Assembly: GCA_016932335.1 (NCBI GenBank)
Contig: JAFGCZ010000008.1
Location: 1-64,000, forward strand
Reading direction: 5' to 3'
DNA: 64,000 nt
Origin: Opitutales bacterium
GTDB lineage: Bacteria > Verrucomicrobiota > Verrucomicrobiia > Opitutales > Oceanipulchritudinaceae
Shown: positions 38,501-44,180 of the stretch, in pieces
Position numbering within the stretch: the first letter of the stretch is position 1
Layout: the number at the start of each line of letters is the position of its first letter
Translations under genes and position numbers: made by a program
Notes under the pieces: model-generated
Told to the model about the DNA's origin: nothing
Databases searched by the model: none
The model's input: the letters and a program-made list of their open reading frames with translations, nothing else

Positions 38501-39424
38501 ACGCATACCATAACCGGTAGATGCCGTTATAGAGCCGCTGTTCGTCAGGGAGACAACATCCACATCGTTACCGAGGCTATGATTAGCTTGGAAACCGATG
38601 CTACCGGCGGTAATCGCAGCACCGAGATTTATGGTAGCCGAGCCGTCAATGTTATTTATATAAACACCTGTGGAATAAGCATCCACGGAACCGCTATTTA
38701 AGGCAATGCTGCCTCCATCTTCGAGGTGATCAATGTATACTGCATTTCCTGCATCGGACTTGATGACGGCTGCGGCATTTTCCTGGGTCAGCGCATAAAG
38801 ATTGGAAGCATCGATAGCGGCCTGCCCACTGCCTGAAGTAGTGATTGCTCCTGTATTATAGATAACAGTTCCGGTTGCCGAGGAAGCCACTGCTATGGCG
38901 GCGGAAGAGTCGCTGTGAATGGCCGCAGAAGAAGGATCTCCACTGATCGTATCGGTATTGTTGACCACATTACCATCTCCGGAGAGGACAGCCACAGCCC
39001 AGCCGGAATTCTGCACACTCAGTGTGTTCGCGTTATTGATGGTATTGCCATCTCCCCGAAGAGTGATCAGGTGGGTAGAGTCAGTGCTCAGATCGGCATT
39101 GTTGCTGATGGTATTGTTGTGGGATGGAGTCGTCGGATTGCCAACGCTTACCGCGGTAACCCCCTGGCTCATTTCGATGGTAACAGCATCCAGCGTAAGG
39201 GTATTGGTACTTCCGGAAATGTTACTGACAGAACCCACATTTGTACCACCGGTATCTACCGTTACATTTTCTCCTCCGGTTAAATCGACAGGGAGCGCCT
39301 GTTGAGCGGCAAGTGGAGAAGCCAAGGAAAGGGAAGCGATGAGTCCCAGAGAGAGGTTAAATCGTGTGTATAAGGGATGTTTCGACTTGGAAACATCGTT
39401 GGCATTAGAGCAGTTTTTCTTCAT
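26507..39424 (-). CDS. Giant repetitive autotransporter (4305 residues)
   Basis: One uninterrupted 12.9-kb frame. It has an extended signal peptide (N-region of ~20 residues, hydrophobic LSLGLIASLSLASPLAAQ). A passenger of about 3,900 residues is built of Gly/Asn/Ser/Thr-rich rungs of the type 'GxNSGTIxNSGTI...GDGIxVxGxN', repeating every ~20-25 residues, as expected for a right-handed beta-helix. The last ~280 residues form the autotransporter barrel (from about NAWYAFAQA), ending in an aromatic (GLLYEW). The passenger contains distinct repeat blocks, including ones similar at the DNA level (see repeat entries). No protease, lectin or RGD motif was seen. It is probably an adhesin or surface layer protein. 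A ribosome site (AGGA) precedes the ATG. Confidence 0.92.
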   Translation of the reverse strand: MKKNCSNANDVSKSKHPLYTRFNLSLGLIASLSLASPLAAQQALPVDLTGGENVTVDTGGTNVGSVSNISGSTNTLTLDAVTIEMSQGVTAVSVGNPTTPSHNNTISNNADLSTDSTHLITLRGDGNTINNANTLSVQNSGWAVAVLSGDGNVVNNTDTISGDPSSAAIHSDSSAAIAVASSATGTVIYNTGAITTSGSGQAAIDASNLYALTQENAAAVIKSDAGNAVYIDHLEDGGSIALNSGSVDAYSTGVYINNIDGSATINLGAAITAGSIGFQANHSLGNDVDVVSLTNSGSITASTGYGMRINGIGLGSSVANTGSITASGGGSLGNDHGVYIAGNNLGTIDNSGTISATAEGASGIYVSGDSMHITGTNGIINSDSHGIYVDGLSEGGSINLTGGSITVNNGDGIHVDEGGFLGSTAQTIANGSNITVNGVGNGLFVGTDLNGPAGVTLSNSGTITTTEGEGIRVNGSIGGLGTGVVSNTGTINATGGGGITVESVYAGSSISNSGSITTNTGNFSGIEVSLSMDGTITNSGNIDSNYNGIYIGAASTGDITNSSLISVANSGIYVNGTIDDIDSSGIIVASNGYGIYVGGNAGDVTGNSITSWMTGIDINGNADSVSSDDDIRSNTGDGVNVAGNVTGSVDVNDITALSGYGLYVGGNVGGDALASGTIRSANDGIYVNGNVGGNVGGNTMAITASGATSDGIDIDGNVTGTISADSISAGNDGINAMGTVNASGLDTDDAIAFDTITATNGYGIYTDGAVTGNIAANDSGVDGTSIISESTGIRVNSGGVTGNIGSSDLIISSTSGLGISVTGNVGGNIAADNITAGGGDGVFVDGNVGGTISVAVTDAAHSGVYIAGTVNASGLDTDNAIAFDTITADDGYGIHTGDTVTGNILATGVASSINSTNDGIHIVGSVTGNIGASGMAITSTTGDGIDVAGNVGGTITAESLTAETAAADGIRIGLNALDDITVTTITAGNDGIHIGGSAENITVETISAANGFGIYTGSAAGNIVANNVDSNYSGVFVNSGATSVASDDHITVNGTGFNFTHNLDGVYVNGALNNFTVNNISTQNGSGVYVAGNLGLSGSPTESNIAGAINAGAYGVYVGGNLQDRLDLASLASIQSVNDGIHIAGASSGGIVSAAGSTIVSTEASGIVVEQSNTAAIHNGASIDAFGHGITVGTRDMAYENNSNIFNSGSIYSETGIGIWVIGNNTGAAAIIRNSGSIIVDIQDGIQIWGNNAQTIDNSGNIGTLDNAVGGAGIRVTGVNSGIIRNGAPGFTDAIIHATMDAIIVGENSTGGTITNIGTLLSDNGSGIHVVSDNQGHIENATGASITASINGIHVQGDNLAGGTILNDATITAQTGCGMRVQGDNVGSVTNDVNGTIAAAQDGIFVGGLNSSSISNSGQIGTATTAVGDNGIQVVSGNSGTIQNADTGSIYATNDAILVGENSTGGTITNDGSLTSHTANGIHVTGNNSSNITNDVNGTIAAAQDGILVGGVNTLTIYNIGQIGTATTAVGDNGIQVVSGNSGLIQNAATGVIYATNDGILLGSTAEGAAAVDNNGEITNYGSLTSHTANGIHVTGNNSDYISNMGTIAAAQDGILVGGLNSSYVSNFGQIGTATTAVGDNGIQVVSGNSSHIQNGSSSFSGANIYATNDGILLGSTAEGAAAVDNNGLVGNYGALTSHTANGIHITGNNSHTIINDVNGTIAAAQDGILVGGLNSSSISNFGQIGTSTTAVGANGIHVTGNNGSESIHAEIINQGTISAALDGILIDGNNLNSYVYNLAGSIAAGEDGIHVSGTNGGTILNTASIGSTTTSVGDNGIQVIGQNNATIANHGYVYATNDAILLGSTTEGAAASDNNGEIVSDGNLYSATGSGIHVTGDNLVSILTDGGIINVALDGIHVDGSNNNAQDLYNDATINAGENGIYVAGNNISEGDITRGDIINAGVINAGDDGIHVAGSNVGGSIYNQATIGNSTTPVGDNGIQVVAGNSGTIENRGGLYAANDGILLGDTAEGAAAADNSGIIGNTGGLYSTVGNGIHVTGNNTASGSLSNTSTAYVLLDGILVDGANAGAIQNTSALISSSGSSIHLVSGNSGTVVNVGTASSADDTILIGDTLATAPAADNSGTILNQGVLTSSVGDGIHVTGSNSATGRIENSAVIDNHADGIQVEGGNAGTILNGGSNSASYPILITVSEDAILVGSTADGALAAHNTGTIENAGILSSHAASGIHVTGSNSGETALINNTATIDADENGIVVDMDNTSGSRILNSGSILVVGEDGIHIGVTNSGSISNSGLITVNTGQGIEVAAANVGTVQNSGTITANSAQGILVGNGNSGTIYNTTEANIIAETNGIQVGGFNTETALINNSGNIIADGGAGVLIGQSNNGAIVNSDTASISSGSGSVYVTVNNNGRIVNQGSMDAGSDVVFVGGTNSMVISNSGSINSSGFNGIQVLSGNSGLILNDSAEDTPATIDADMDGIHVESGNSGLIYNIGGQITANNGISVTGSNAGILSEAMLEALGGEISATVATIQNTGNINAGNVGIRVAGVNGDAEGNGSIENSGTIIAIYHGISVEHGNAGTITNFADGVIQTEDSGITVGNADLSGNSGTITNAGTVETDLDGISVHGNNSGTVVNTATGTVDTVFPAIAIINGHNTGSIQNAGELITDNIAAIYVNGNNAGSIQNAATGTINVQNGDGIAVLVDNAHSTGDSMIRNDGTITVSSDGIFVAGDNGADINDAIYNTGTIDAGDNGVFVGGDNVGRIFNYGMIGSETEPGDNGVYVEGTNSGSIYNYADGEIISTEESIYVNGANSGYITNAGSIESTAGDGINVSNENSGNIINAATGGIVSDDQGIVTGDNSGTILNDGAIDSGDEGIYADGENSGLIASNGTITATTQGISIDGANSGTVGNSGEINAGRAGIQTGNNTADGLIENSGELNAATFGMVVFDGNAGTVSNTTDGSITASVGIAVALGNSGAVSNAGSITAGFYGVGIEGDNSGSMNNSGSIEANLFGIAVTGNNTLGATISNNGTINAGLDGSVLPGDAPFESAVDGIYVQAANAGTISNSGSLTATGSGVLIASGNSGMVMNSGSIVAGVNGLHVQGVNSGTLTNGASDATNATIDATENGIASEGPNSGTIQNYGSIAAGANGIYASVNTGSIYNRGSIGSSETSIGESGISVDGDNTGGIYNITGASIYATESAIIIAGNNTSLESIDNDGLLVSDTGDGIYLGGDNTGAIRNTVNGTIEAAESGIYVAGANSGEDSIIVNAGTITAESRGIYVGDTNDGGILNTGTIASGTNGILVGGDSNAIENTGTVTSADTGILAGGTSATILNSGTITAGAEGGTAIAGISVTGNAETITNTGTIASSGFGIHAATDAATIANSGSITAGVTGVLVDGSTGSFTNTTDGSITGDLAGVRLMGGATGDIINNGSVTGDEIGFNVNSNVVGSITNTGSINTTSEAYSEGLTVIGTVGGSITNTGSVNGNTVGIGVTGMVTGTVSNSGTINSSNGGAIDLVTGADSVINTGTLTGRGGIAAGTTVNGITNSGTINTTAFGILSPDSDITNTGTITVTGENAIGVSTFGENVITNSGTVAVSGTDSVGILLAAGNVTLQNSGTIVSDADAIASSGGDTIAFSGASNVTGNITNYGVSDSALVFGAVLDVEAETSTQDSAFNMAYSGSATGFDAFFAGGNTTFDGADATSSFRDGATQYGAVFNVNSTVEFSGEGSLISQMQDRGILDGAPLSENTVFINMGTLAGNGTLVLRNSTEGLGELLSSGTLAPEDLTVDGNVNIDLGTLELGVSANGSGDHLMVTSTVDGENATLTFAEGTSINLVSNATTAEFLPGNTFSIISLEDATLVVEGTSSQFNLIDTTDNLTDYRFYTIGDVARIENVSTVYAVAARDHAFDRFAENNSQSVVGAYLNNQVNNADFDELLLSLNLIPGNDAFNHALELMSGEIYPSLVVLEQQRITELMEGVANSLRPIDCAMPQVVQRNAWYAFAQANSSTSDASDGKVADIDSEYYGMFAGVGCRINSTWDAGGFINLAEGEASNNHPDTADTSNYDFGLYARYNHGGDYYYGAFTYGAGEYDVDRFATAARSHLLVSQAQETAIGNTDSTYWSAYLEKGYTFEMGESVLQPFAAFQYTQLEFDRFTETGAGLLNLNVDFDDWTSMRTLLGGKWEYRFNSTYSLQMRAVWTHEFEDEAAYMNASLAGTSDSFYLQGIELGTDWFTISLGANARFNNKFSVYAAGNYTTSSEQDVQAANIGLLYEW
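34141..35290 (-). repeat. Recent tandem modules in the autotransporter gene
   Basis: Four closely similar DNA modules share a block starting at 34225, 34567, 34891 and 35200 (spacing 342, 324 and 309 bases, all multiples of three). Each encodes 'AAAQDGILVGG...SxxSNxGQIGT' followed by 'TTAVGDNGIQVVSGNS' and 'SHTANGIHVTGNNS'. The high DNA identity suggests recent duplication and possible length variation among strains. Confidence 0.8.
36770..37212 (-). repeat. 390-base repeat in the autotransporter gene
   Basis: A block with GTCGGTATCAAGACCGGAGG occurs at 36791 and again 390 bases on (37181), within ~50 near-identical bases. It encodes the shared peptide GTVNASGLDTD-AIAFDTIT, 130 residues apart. 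The surrounding region is rich in 'GNVGGNI/GNVTGNI' repeats, different from those at 34-35 kb. Confidence 0.75.
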
Positions 39425-39538
39425 TTAATTCCTACTTAAACTATTAAATATAAAAGGCTTGCAGTTATGAAAGCTTGGTTTTTTTGACCTTTCAGGTTTT
39501 GTAAAAGAGCAACAATAAATCGATTTTGTTTTGATCTA

Positions 39539-39566
39539 AGTATAGCATTTAATGAAATGCAAGTAA
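39539..39566 (-). promoter_or_regulatory. Candidate promoter of the autotransporter with palindromic spacer
   Basis: On the minus strand TATACT (39539-39544) is a good -10 box, and a weaker TTACTT (39561-39566) lies 16 bases upstream. The entire spacer (39545-39560) is the palindrome GCATTTAATGAAATGC. This would give a leader of ~105 bases. A repressor binding there would block RNA polymerase directly. Confidence 0.5.
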
Positions 39567-39620
39567 TTTAATAGGGTGTTTAGCTAGCTGATTATAAGTA
39601 TTTAGTTTTTGTTTTTAAGG

Positions 39621-39651
39621 GGTTTTTTATAATATAAATAGGTTTTTTATA
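39621..39651. promoter_or_regulatory. 11-base direct repeats, 20 bases apart
   Basis: GGTTTTTTATA occurs at 39621 and 39641, two helical turns apart, in the AT-rich gap between the autotransporter and arsenic genes. It may be a regulator or nucleoid-protein site. The rest of 39425-39788 holds no gene I can support. Confidence 0.4.
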
Positions 39652-39788
39652 GATCATCTTAAAGTTGTTTGGCCTAGTATAATTCATTACTAAACATGAA
39701 TATAGATCTGGTTACGGTTATCATTTCGACAGATGAAGAACCTTATACAGCACTGCCTAAATCCACTTGACAAAGCTAACGTTTGACG

Positions 39789-39802
39789 ATATTGCCAAAT
39801 AT
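39789..39802. promoter_or_regulatory. Candidate ArsR operator in front of the first arsR
   Basis: ATATT-GCCA-AATAT is a perfect 5+4+5 palindrome ending four bases before the arsR ATG. It overlaps the region downstream of a TTGACA box at 39767-39772. Its position fits autorepression by ArsR. Confidence 0.6.
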
Positions 39803-39806
39803 AAAG

Positions 39807-40127
39807 ATGAAAAAAAATCTCTCACAGACTTATAAACAAAAAGCTACGATCATTAAGGCGCTGGCCCACCCCACCCGTCTGTGGATGGTGGAACAACTGG
39901 AGACAGGGGAACGCTGCGTGTGCGAATTTGTAGGGGCAGTGGATGCAGATTTTTCAACTATCTCCAAGCACCTGTCTATTTTGAAACAGGCAGGTATTCT
40001 GGAAGACGAGAAACGAGGCAAGCAGGTTTTTTACAGGCTGAAAGTGCCTTGCGTGCTCAAATTCATCGGGTGCATTGAAGCTGTGATGAAGAACAATGCC
40101 GAAGAGCAGGTTCAGTTAGTGAACTAA
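39807..40127 (+). CDS. arsR: ArsR-family metalloregulator 1
   Basis: This is a winged-helix repressor of about 106 residues from the ATG (a TTG at 39783 would add eight residues and overlap the operator). It shows the ArsR pattern IIKALAHPTRLWMVEQL, a cysteine pair in GERCVCEF on the sensor helix typical of arsenite/antimonite-binding ArsR, and recognition helix STISKHLSILKQAGILEDEKRGKQVFYRL. It opens the arsenic island, with the ArsP-like permease next. It likely represses the operon until trivalent arsenic binds the cysteines. Confidence 0.88.
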   Translation: MKKNLSQTYKQKATIIKALAHPTRLWMVEQLETGERCVCEFVGAVDADFSTISKHLSILKQAGILEDEKRGKQVFYRLKVPCVLKFIGCIEAVMKNNAEEQVQLVN

Positions 40128-40128
40128 A

Positions 40129-40142
40129 ATATTCGCCAAATA
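40129..40142. promoter_or_regulatory. Second ArsR-like site upstream of arsP
   Basis: ATATTCGCCAAATA is nearly the same as the arsR operator at 39789, with one inserted base. It sits between the arsR stop and the permease start. It may be a second operator. Confidence 0.4.
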
Positions 40143-40179
40143 CTTGCTTATTTACCCAAATAACCAACATTAAGGCATC

Positions 40180-41481
40180 ATGAACTTATCGGAAAAATGG
40201 AAACAACCGCTGCTGATCGCCAGCATCTTTCTGGGGATCTTCTATCTCCCGGTTGGGCATGCACGCTTTGACAACGCCCTACTGGAGGCGTTGCATCTGG
40301 CTAAATGGTATGCCCGTGAGCATGTGCTGCTGTGCCTGATTCCGGCATTCTTTATAGCGGGGGCCATTGCCGTATTCATCAGTCAGGGTTCGGTGATGAA
40401 GTATCTTGGGGCCAAGGCCAACAAGGTGCTGGCCTATGGGGTGGCTTCGGTATCGGGTTGTATTTTGGCCGTGTGTTCCTGCACGGTGTTGCCGCTTTTT
40501 GCGGGGATTTATCGCATGGGAGCCGGGCTGGGACCAGCCACCGCGTTTCTCTATGCAGGGCCGGCCATCAATGTGCTGGCGATTATTTTGACGGCGAAGA
40601 TTCTGGGCGTGGAAATGGGCATTGCCCGGGCGCTGGGCGCAGTGATTTTCAGCATTGTCATCGGGCTGAGCATGCATGCCATTTTCCGCAGGGAAGAGGC
40701 GGAAAAAGCCGCAGCGCAGATGGTGCTGCCCGATGATGAAGCCAAGCGGAAGCTTTGGCAGAACGGTCTTTATTTTGCCTCGATGGTTGGGGTTCTAGTA
40801 TTTGCCAACTGGGGCAAACCGGATGCCGCAACAGGCATTTGGGCTGGTATTTACGGGACCAAGTGGCTTTTGACGGCAGGGTTTGCCGCAGCACTGGGCC
40901 TGATGCTGGTACGCTGGTTTGGGGTGGCTCTGTGGAAAGTGCTGTTAACGGCCACAGCGGCAGCCGGATTGGCATACGCCTTCCCGGAACAACCATTGGT
41001 TGCATTTTCCGCCGGAATGCTGGGGCTAACCCTCTTTACCGCCACCGATAAGGGCGAAACAGGCGAATGGTTTGCCTCTTCCTGGGGGTTTGCCAAGCAG
41101 ATACTACCGCTGCTGCTTTTCGGGGTATTGATTGCCGGGGCTCTGCTTGGTCGTGTGGGCCACGAGGGGTTGATCCCATCGGAATGGATTGCCAGAGCAG
41201 TGGGCGGAAACTCTCTGCAGGCAAATTTCTTTGCCTCGTTTGCGGGGGCTTTCATGTATTTTGCTACACTGACGGAAGTGCCTATTTTGCAGGGACTGAT
41301 CGGCAACGGGATGGGTAAAGGTCCTGCACTGGCTCTCTTACTGGCGGGCCCGGCGCTGAGTCTACCCAACATGCTGGTTATCCGCAGCGTGCTGGGAACG
41401 CAGAAGACAATCGCCTTTGTGGCACTGGTCATCGTCATGGCCACGTTGAGCGGACTGCTTTACGGAACTTTATTTGCTTAA
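40180..41481 (+). CDS. arsP: ArsP-like permease (UPF0718/DUF318)
   Basis: This 433-residue inner-membrane permease has about 10-12 hydrophobic segments. Family motifs include AVCSCTVLPLFAGIYRMGAGLGPATAFLYAGPAIN in the first half, with its cysteine pair, and ATLTEVPILQGLIGNGMGKGPALALLLAGPALSLPN in the second half, giving an internal repeat. Members named ArsP export trivalent organoarsenicals; others in the family are uncharacterised. It sits between an ArsR gene and a small thioredoxin, a common arrangement. A ribosome site (AAGG) precedes the ATG. The substrate (organic or inorganic arsenic) is inferred. Confidence 0.82.
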   Translation: MNLSEKWKQPLLIASIFLGIFYLPVGHARFDNALLEALHLAKWYAREHVLLCLIPAFFIAGAIAVFISQGSVMKYLGAKANKVLAYGVASVSGCILAVCSCTVLPLFAGIYRMGAGLGPATAFLYAGPAINVLAIILTAKILGVEMGIARALGAVIFSIVIGLSMHAIFRREEAEKAAAQMVLPDDEAKRKLWQNGLYFASMVGVLVFANWGKPDAATGIWAGIYGTKWLLTAGFAAALGLMLVRWFGVALWKVLLTATAAAGLAYAFPEQPLVAFSAGMLGLTLFTATDKGETGEWFASSWGFAKQILPLLLFGVLIAGALLGRVGHEGLIPSEWIARAVGGNSLQANFFASFAGAFMYFATLTEVPILQGLIGNGMGKGPALALLLAGPALSLPNMLVIRSVLGTQKTIAFVALVIVMATLSGLLYGTLFA

Positions 41482-41500
41482 CTCAACAGAGGAACCACAG

Positions 41501-41734
41501 ATGAAAATTCAAATACTGGGCACCGGCTGCCCAAAATGTAAACAGTTGGCGGAAGCCGCAGATGCAGCGGCAAAAGAACTGGAACTGAACTACGAGCTGA
41601 TTAAGATAACAAACATCAACGAGATTATGGCGTTTGGAGTCATGATGACTCCGGCGCTGGCGATAGACGACGAAGTTAAAACAGTAGGGAAATTACTGAG
41701 TCGAGAAGAGATCAAAAGCATATTAAAGAGCTAA
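41501..41734 (+). CDS. Small thioredoxin-like redox protein
   Basis: This 77-residue protein starts MKIQILGTGCPKCKQL, the signature of the small redox-disulfide (MTH895-type) thioredoxin family, with active site CPKC and the cis-proline block MMTPALAID. A good GAGGAA ribosome site favours the ATG at 41501 over the longer open frame. It is often fused or adjacent to UPF0718 permeases, as here, and may keep permease or ArsR thiols reduced. Confidence 0.88.
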   Translation: MKIQILGTGCPKCKQLAEAADAAAKELELNYELIKITNINEIMAFGVMMTPALAIDDEVKTVGKLLSREEIKSILKS

Positions 41735-41738
41735 CACT

Positions 41739-42125
41739 ATGAGTAATTGCAAATGTGAATGCAGTGCTGCTCCGAAATTAATTTTCTCCTGTTCAGGTGC
41801 AGCAGATGTGGGCGAGCTCGCAGACCGATCGGCCCGTCTATTAACAAAGAACGGTACAGGTAAGATGTTTTGCCTTTCAGGTATTGGCGGCCGCATCAGC
41901 GGAATCCTAAAATCAACCGAAGTCGCAGACGATATCTTAGCGATAGACGGCTGTACGTTGAATTGCGCTCTAAAGACACTGCAGGAAGCCGGATTCAGCA
42001 ACGTTAAACATATTCAATTGGGAGACTTAGGATTCAAAAAGGGGAATTCTCCTGTCAACGAATCAAGCATTGAAGAAGTAACCCAACATGCTGCTCGCAT
42101 GTTAACTGAAGGGCTCACGAAATGA
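41739..42125 (+). CDS. DGC-domain putative zinc-binding protein
   Basis: This 128-residue protein contains a cysteine-rich start (MSNCKCECSAA), LIFSCSGAADVGELADR, MFCLSGIGG and the name-giving DGC triplet in AIDGCTLNCALKTL, all typical of the DGC family. The conserved cysteines suggest Zn or thiophilic-metal binding. Its function is unknown, and it recurs in arsenic operons. It begins four bases after the small thioredoxin and shares ATGA with the next gene. Confidence 0.82.
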   Translation: MSNCKCECSAAPKLIFSCSGAADVGELADRSARLLTKNGTGKMFCLSGIGGRISGILKSTEVADDILAIDGCTLNCALKTLQEAGFSNVKHIQLGDLGFKKGNSPVNESSIEEVTQHAARMLTEGLTK

Positions 42126-42505
42126 CCTTTTCAAAGATTTGCTCCACCTTTGTACTGCTTGCGAGCACGCTCACATTAAGCGCTAATGAAGATTCTCCTA
42201 TCCCAAAATTATTGGATCTAGGAGCCAAAAAATGTGTTCCCTGCAAGATGATGGAACCTGTTCTAGCAGATCTAGCGATGAATTATCGCGGTCAGTTCGA
42301 TGTGGAGTTTATTGATGTATGGCAACCAGAGAACAGGACAAAGGCCACCTTCTATAAGATCAACTCAATTCCTACGCAGATTTTTTTTGATGAAACGGGC
42401 AAAGAGCTTTGGCGACATGAGGGATACATATCAAAAGAGGATATCCTCAAGGCTTGGGACGCATTAGGATTTGTTTTTGAAAATCCTATATTATCCTCCG
42501 AATAA
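42122..42505 (+). CDS. Exported thioredoxin-fold protein
   Basis: This 127-residue protein has a signal peptide (MTFSKICSTFVLLASTLTLSA). Its thioredoxin fold has active site KCVPCKMM, the VEFIDVW strand and the cis-Pro in NSIPTQIFF. It overlaps the DGC gene by four bases (ATGA). It is probably periplasmic, and could exchange electrons with the ArsG/CcdA-like membrane protein encoded downstream. Confidence 0.88.
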   Translation: MTFSKICSTFVLLASTLTLSANEDSPIPKLLDLGAKKCVPCKMMEPVLADLAMNYRGQFDVEFIDVWQPENRTKATFYKINSIPTQIFFDETGKELWRHEGYISKEDILKAWDALGFVFENPILSSE

Positions 42506-42528
42506 AATTAATTTATAAGCTTCAACTG

Positions 42529-43002
42529 ATGGAGTTATTCAAAAAACTAATTTCCAAATTCTTGCTGATGTTTGCACTAATCAGTTTAGGCATCGCCATC
42601 GGGAAAAATTGGGAAAGAACCGGCAACGAACAAATACAAGCGATTGTTAACAACAATTCCAGAGTAGTCGTTTATTACCTGCATGCGACTTTTAGATGTA
42701 CAACCTGCACAGCCATAGAGACGATGACCAAAGAGCTTTTGGACTCCGTGTATGGCGATGATCTAAAGGCCGGCACAATAGCCTGGGAAGAGATTGATTT
42801 CCAGGAAAACGAAGCGATGGCAAAACGTTTTGAAGTGATGGCCAGTTGCGTCGTTGTTGCCAGCGTCAGTGGAGGAGAAATCAGAGATTATTTACGACTG
42901 GATGATGTTTGGACACTGATGGACGATCGTGAACAATTTGACGCCTACATCCGCGGAGCCATCGAATCATTCCTGGTTAACCAAGGAACCAGCGATGAGT
43001 GA
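42529..43002 (+). CDS. arsF: ArsF-like protein (nitroreductase-subunit family)
   Basis: This 157-residue protein has one N-terminal membrane anchor (about 8-25). A thioredoxin-like soluble domain follows, with VVVYYLHATFRCTTCTAIE and a later cysteine in MASCVVVASV. This matches the family annotated as ArsF, linked to reduction of nitrophenyl compounds and aromatic arsenicals. Overlap by eight bases with the following arsG supports a joint function. The assignment is by motif and context only. Confidence 0.7.
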   Translation: MELFKKLISKFLLMFALISLGIAIGKNWERTGNEQIQAIVNNNSRVVVYYLHATFRCTTCTAIETMTKELLDSVYGDDLKAGTIAWEEIDFQENEAMAKRFEVMASCVVVASVSGGEIRDYLRLDDVWTLMDDREQFDAYIRGAIESFLVNQGTSDE

Positions 43003-43681
43003 AGTTGCTCTTCTTTCAGCGTTTTGGCTGGGATTGCTTACCGCGATCAGCCCCTGTCCTTTAACCACAAACATTACGGCAATTTCCTTTATCAGCAGAA
43101 ATGCTGAACAGAAACGGAGCGTATTAGAGTCGGGGGTTCTATATTCGCTTGGACGTGCTGCAGCTTATTTACTTCTTGGAATAGTAATTACCGGTGGGCT
43201 AATCGGCAGAGCTGATGCATCTCGTTTCTTGCAGAAGCATATGAATGAGGCATTGGGGCCAATCCTGATTCTTGCAGGCCTAGTTTTACTTGGCGCAATA
43301 GGACAGGGATTATCTCTGAATATGGGCGCCAACAGACTTCAGAAAAGGGTTTCCGGTGGCCATCCTTTATGGGCGGCAGCAATGGGATTCATCTTTGCAC
43401 TTTCTTTTTGTCCAGTCTCGGCAGGGCTTTTCTTTGGAGCCTTACTTCCTTTAGCATTGGGGCAAGAGTCCACATTCATGATTCCCGTATCTTATAGTGT
43501 TGGGACATCATTACCCGTTATCCTGTTTGCTGTAATATTGGCATTTGCTTCGGGCTTTCTAGGAAAAGTATTCAATAAAATAATCAAATTGGAAAGCTGG
43601 GCTCGTATGGTAACAGGTTGGATCTTTATACTCGCAGGGATCTATTACACGCTGATCCATATCTACGAATTATCGTTATAA
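42995..43681 (+). CDS. arsG: ArsG-like membrane transporter (CcdA/DsbD type)
   Basis: This 228-residue protein starts from the ATG preceded by AAGGAA; the longer open frame overlaps arsF heavily. Six or so membrane segments are present. Cysteines in the first and fourth region (AISPCPLTTNI and LSFCPVSAG) match the CcdA/DsbD redox-channel fold. Annotated relatives are ArsG, proposed for aromatic arsenical efflux or electron transfer to ArsF. With the periplasmic thioredoxin and ArsF it makes a plausible membrane redox relay. Confidence 0.72.
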   Translation: MSEVALLSAFWLGLLTAISPCPLTTNITAISFISRNAEQKRSVLESGVLYSLGRAAAYLLLGIVITGGLIGRADASRFLQKHMNEALGPILILAGLVLLGAIGQGLSLNMGANRLQKRVSGGHPLWAAAMGFIFALSFCPVSAGLFFGALLPLALGQESTFMIPVSYSVGTSLPVILFAVILAFASGFLGKVFNKIIKLESWARMVTGWIFILAGIYYTLIHIYELSL

Positions 43682-43721
43682 AAGTGATGTTGGACTTGAA
43701 AAAAGCCTCAATCTATTTAGT

Positions 43722-43735
43722 TATTTAGCTAAATA
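43722..43735. promoter_or_regulatory. Perfect palindrome in front of the second arsR
   Basis: TATTTAGCTAAATA is a 14-base perfect palindrome ending five bases before the ATG, where it would cover the ribosome site. It differs from the ATATT-N4-AATAT site of the first arsR, which suggests separate regulation of the two halves. Confidence 0.6.
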
Positions 43736-43740
43736 TCTTT

Positions 43741-44118
43741 ATGAAAAATCTAGTCACTCTTTTCAAAGCCCTATCAGATGGAAATCGTTTAAGAATTCTA
43801 GCAGCACTGAGCCTCAGTGAGGAATTATGCGCCTGTCAGATAACGGAACTGATCAAGGTGACCGGGGCGACTATCTCACGTCATCTCAGTTTACTCCAGA
43901 GAGCAGATCTCGTGGAAAGTCGCAAAGATGGTCGTTGGGTCTATTATCGAATAAAAGCAACAAATGCGGAGATGGCCTCCATCATTCAATCGGCGCTATT
44001 CCCCATACTTAAAGAAGATAACAGCTTGAAAGAAGATCGGGAGCGATTGAATAGAATCACGGAAATAGAAGCGGAACTATTGTGCCAAAGACAACGCGGA
44101 AAAGAATGTTGCCACTAA
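43741..44118 (+). CDS. arsR: ArsR-family metalloregulator 2
   Basis: This 125-residue winged-helix protein shows LFKALSDGNRLRILAALSLSEELCACQITEL, with the Cys-x-Cys sensor pair, then TGATISRHLSLLQRADLVESRKDGRWVYYRI. A C-terminal tail ends in cysteines (ELLCQRQRGKECCH) that could add a metal site. It is distinct in sequence from the first ArsR. It precedes arsC and acr3 and follows a perfect palindrome, so it likely controls those genes. Confidence 0.88.
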   Translation: MKNLVTLFKALSDGNRLRILAALSLSEELCACQITELIKVTGATISRHLSLLQRADLVESRKDGRWVYYRIKATNAEMASIIQSALFPILKEDNSLKEDRERLNRITEIEAELLCQRQRGKECCH

Positions 44119-44180
44119 GCAAACGACGATAGAGGGCCAACAACACTTCAACAAATTTTAATCTTAATCCAGAAAATCCT

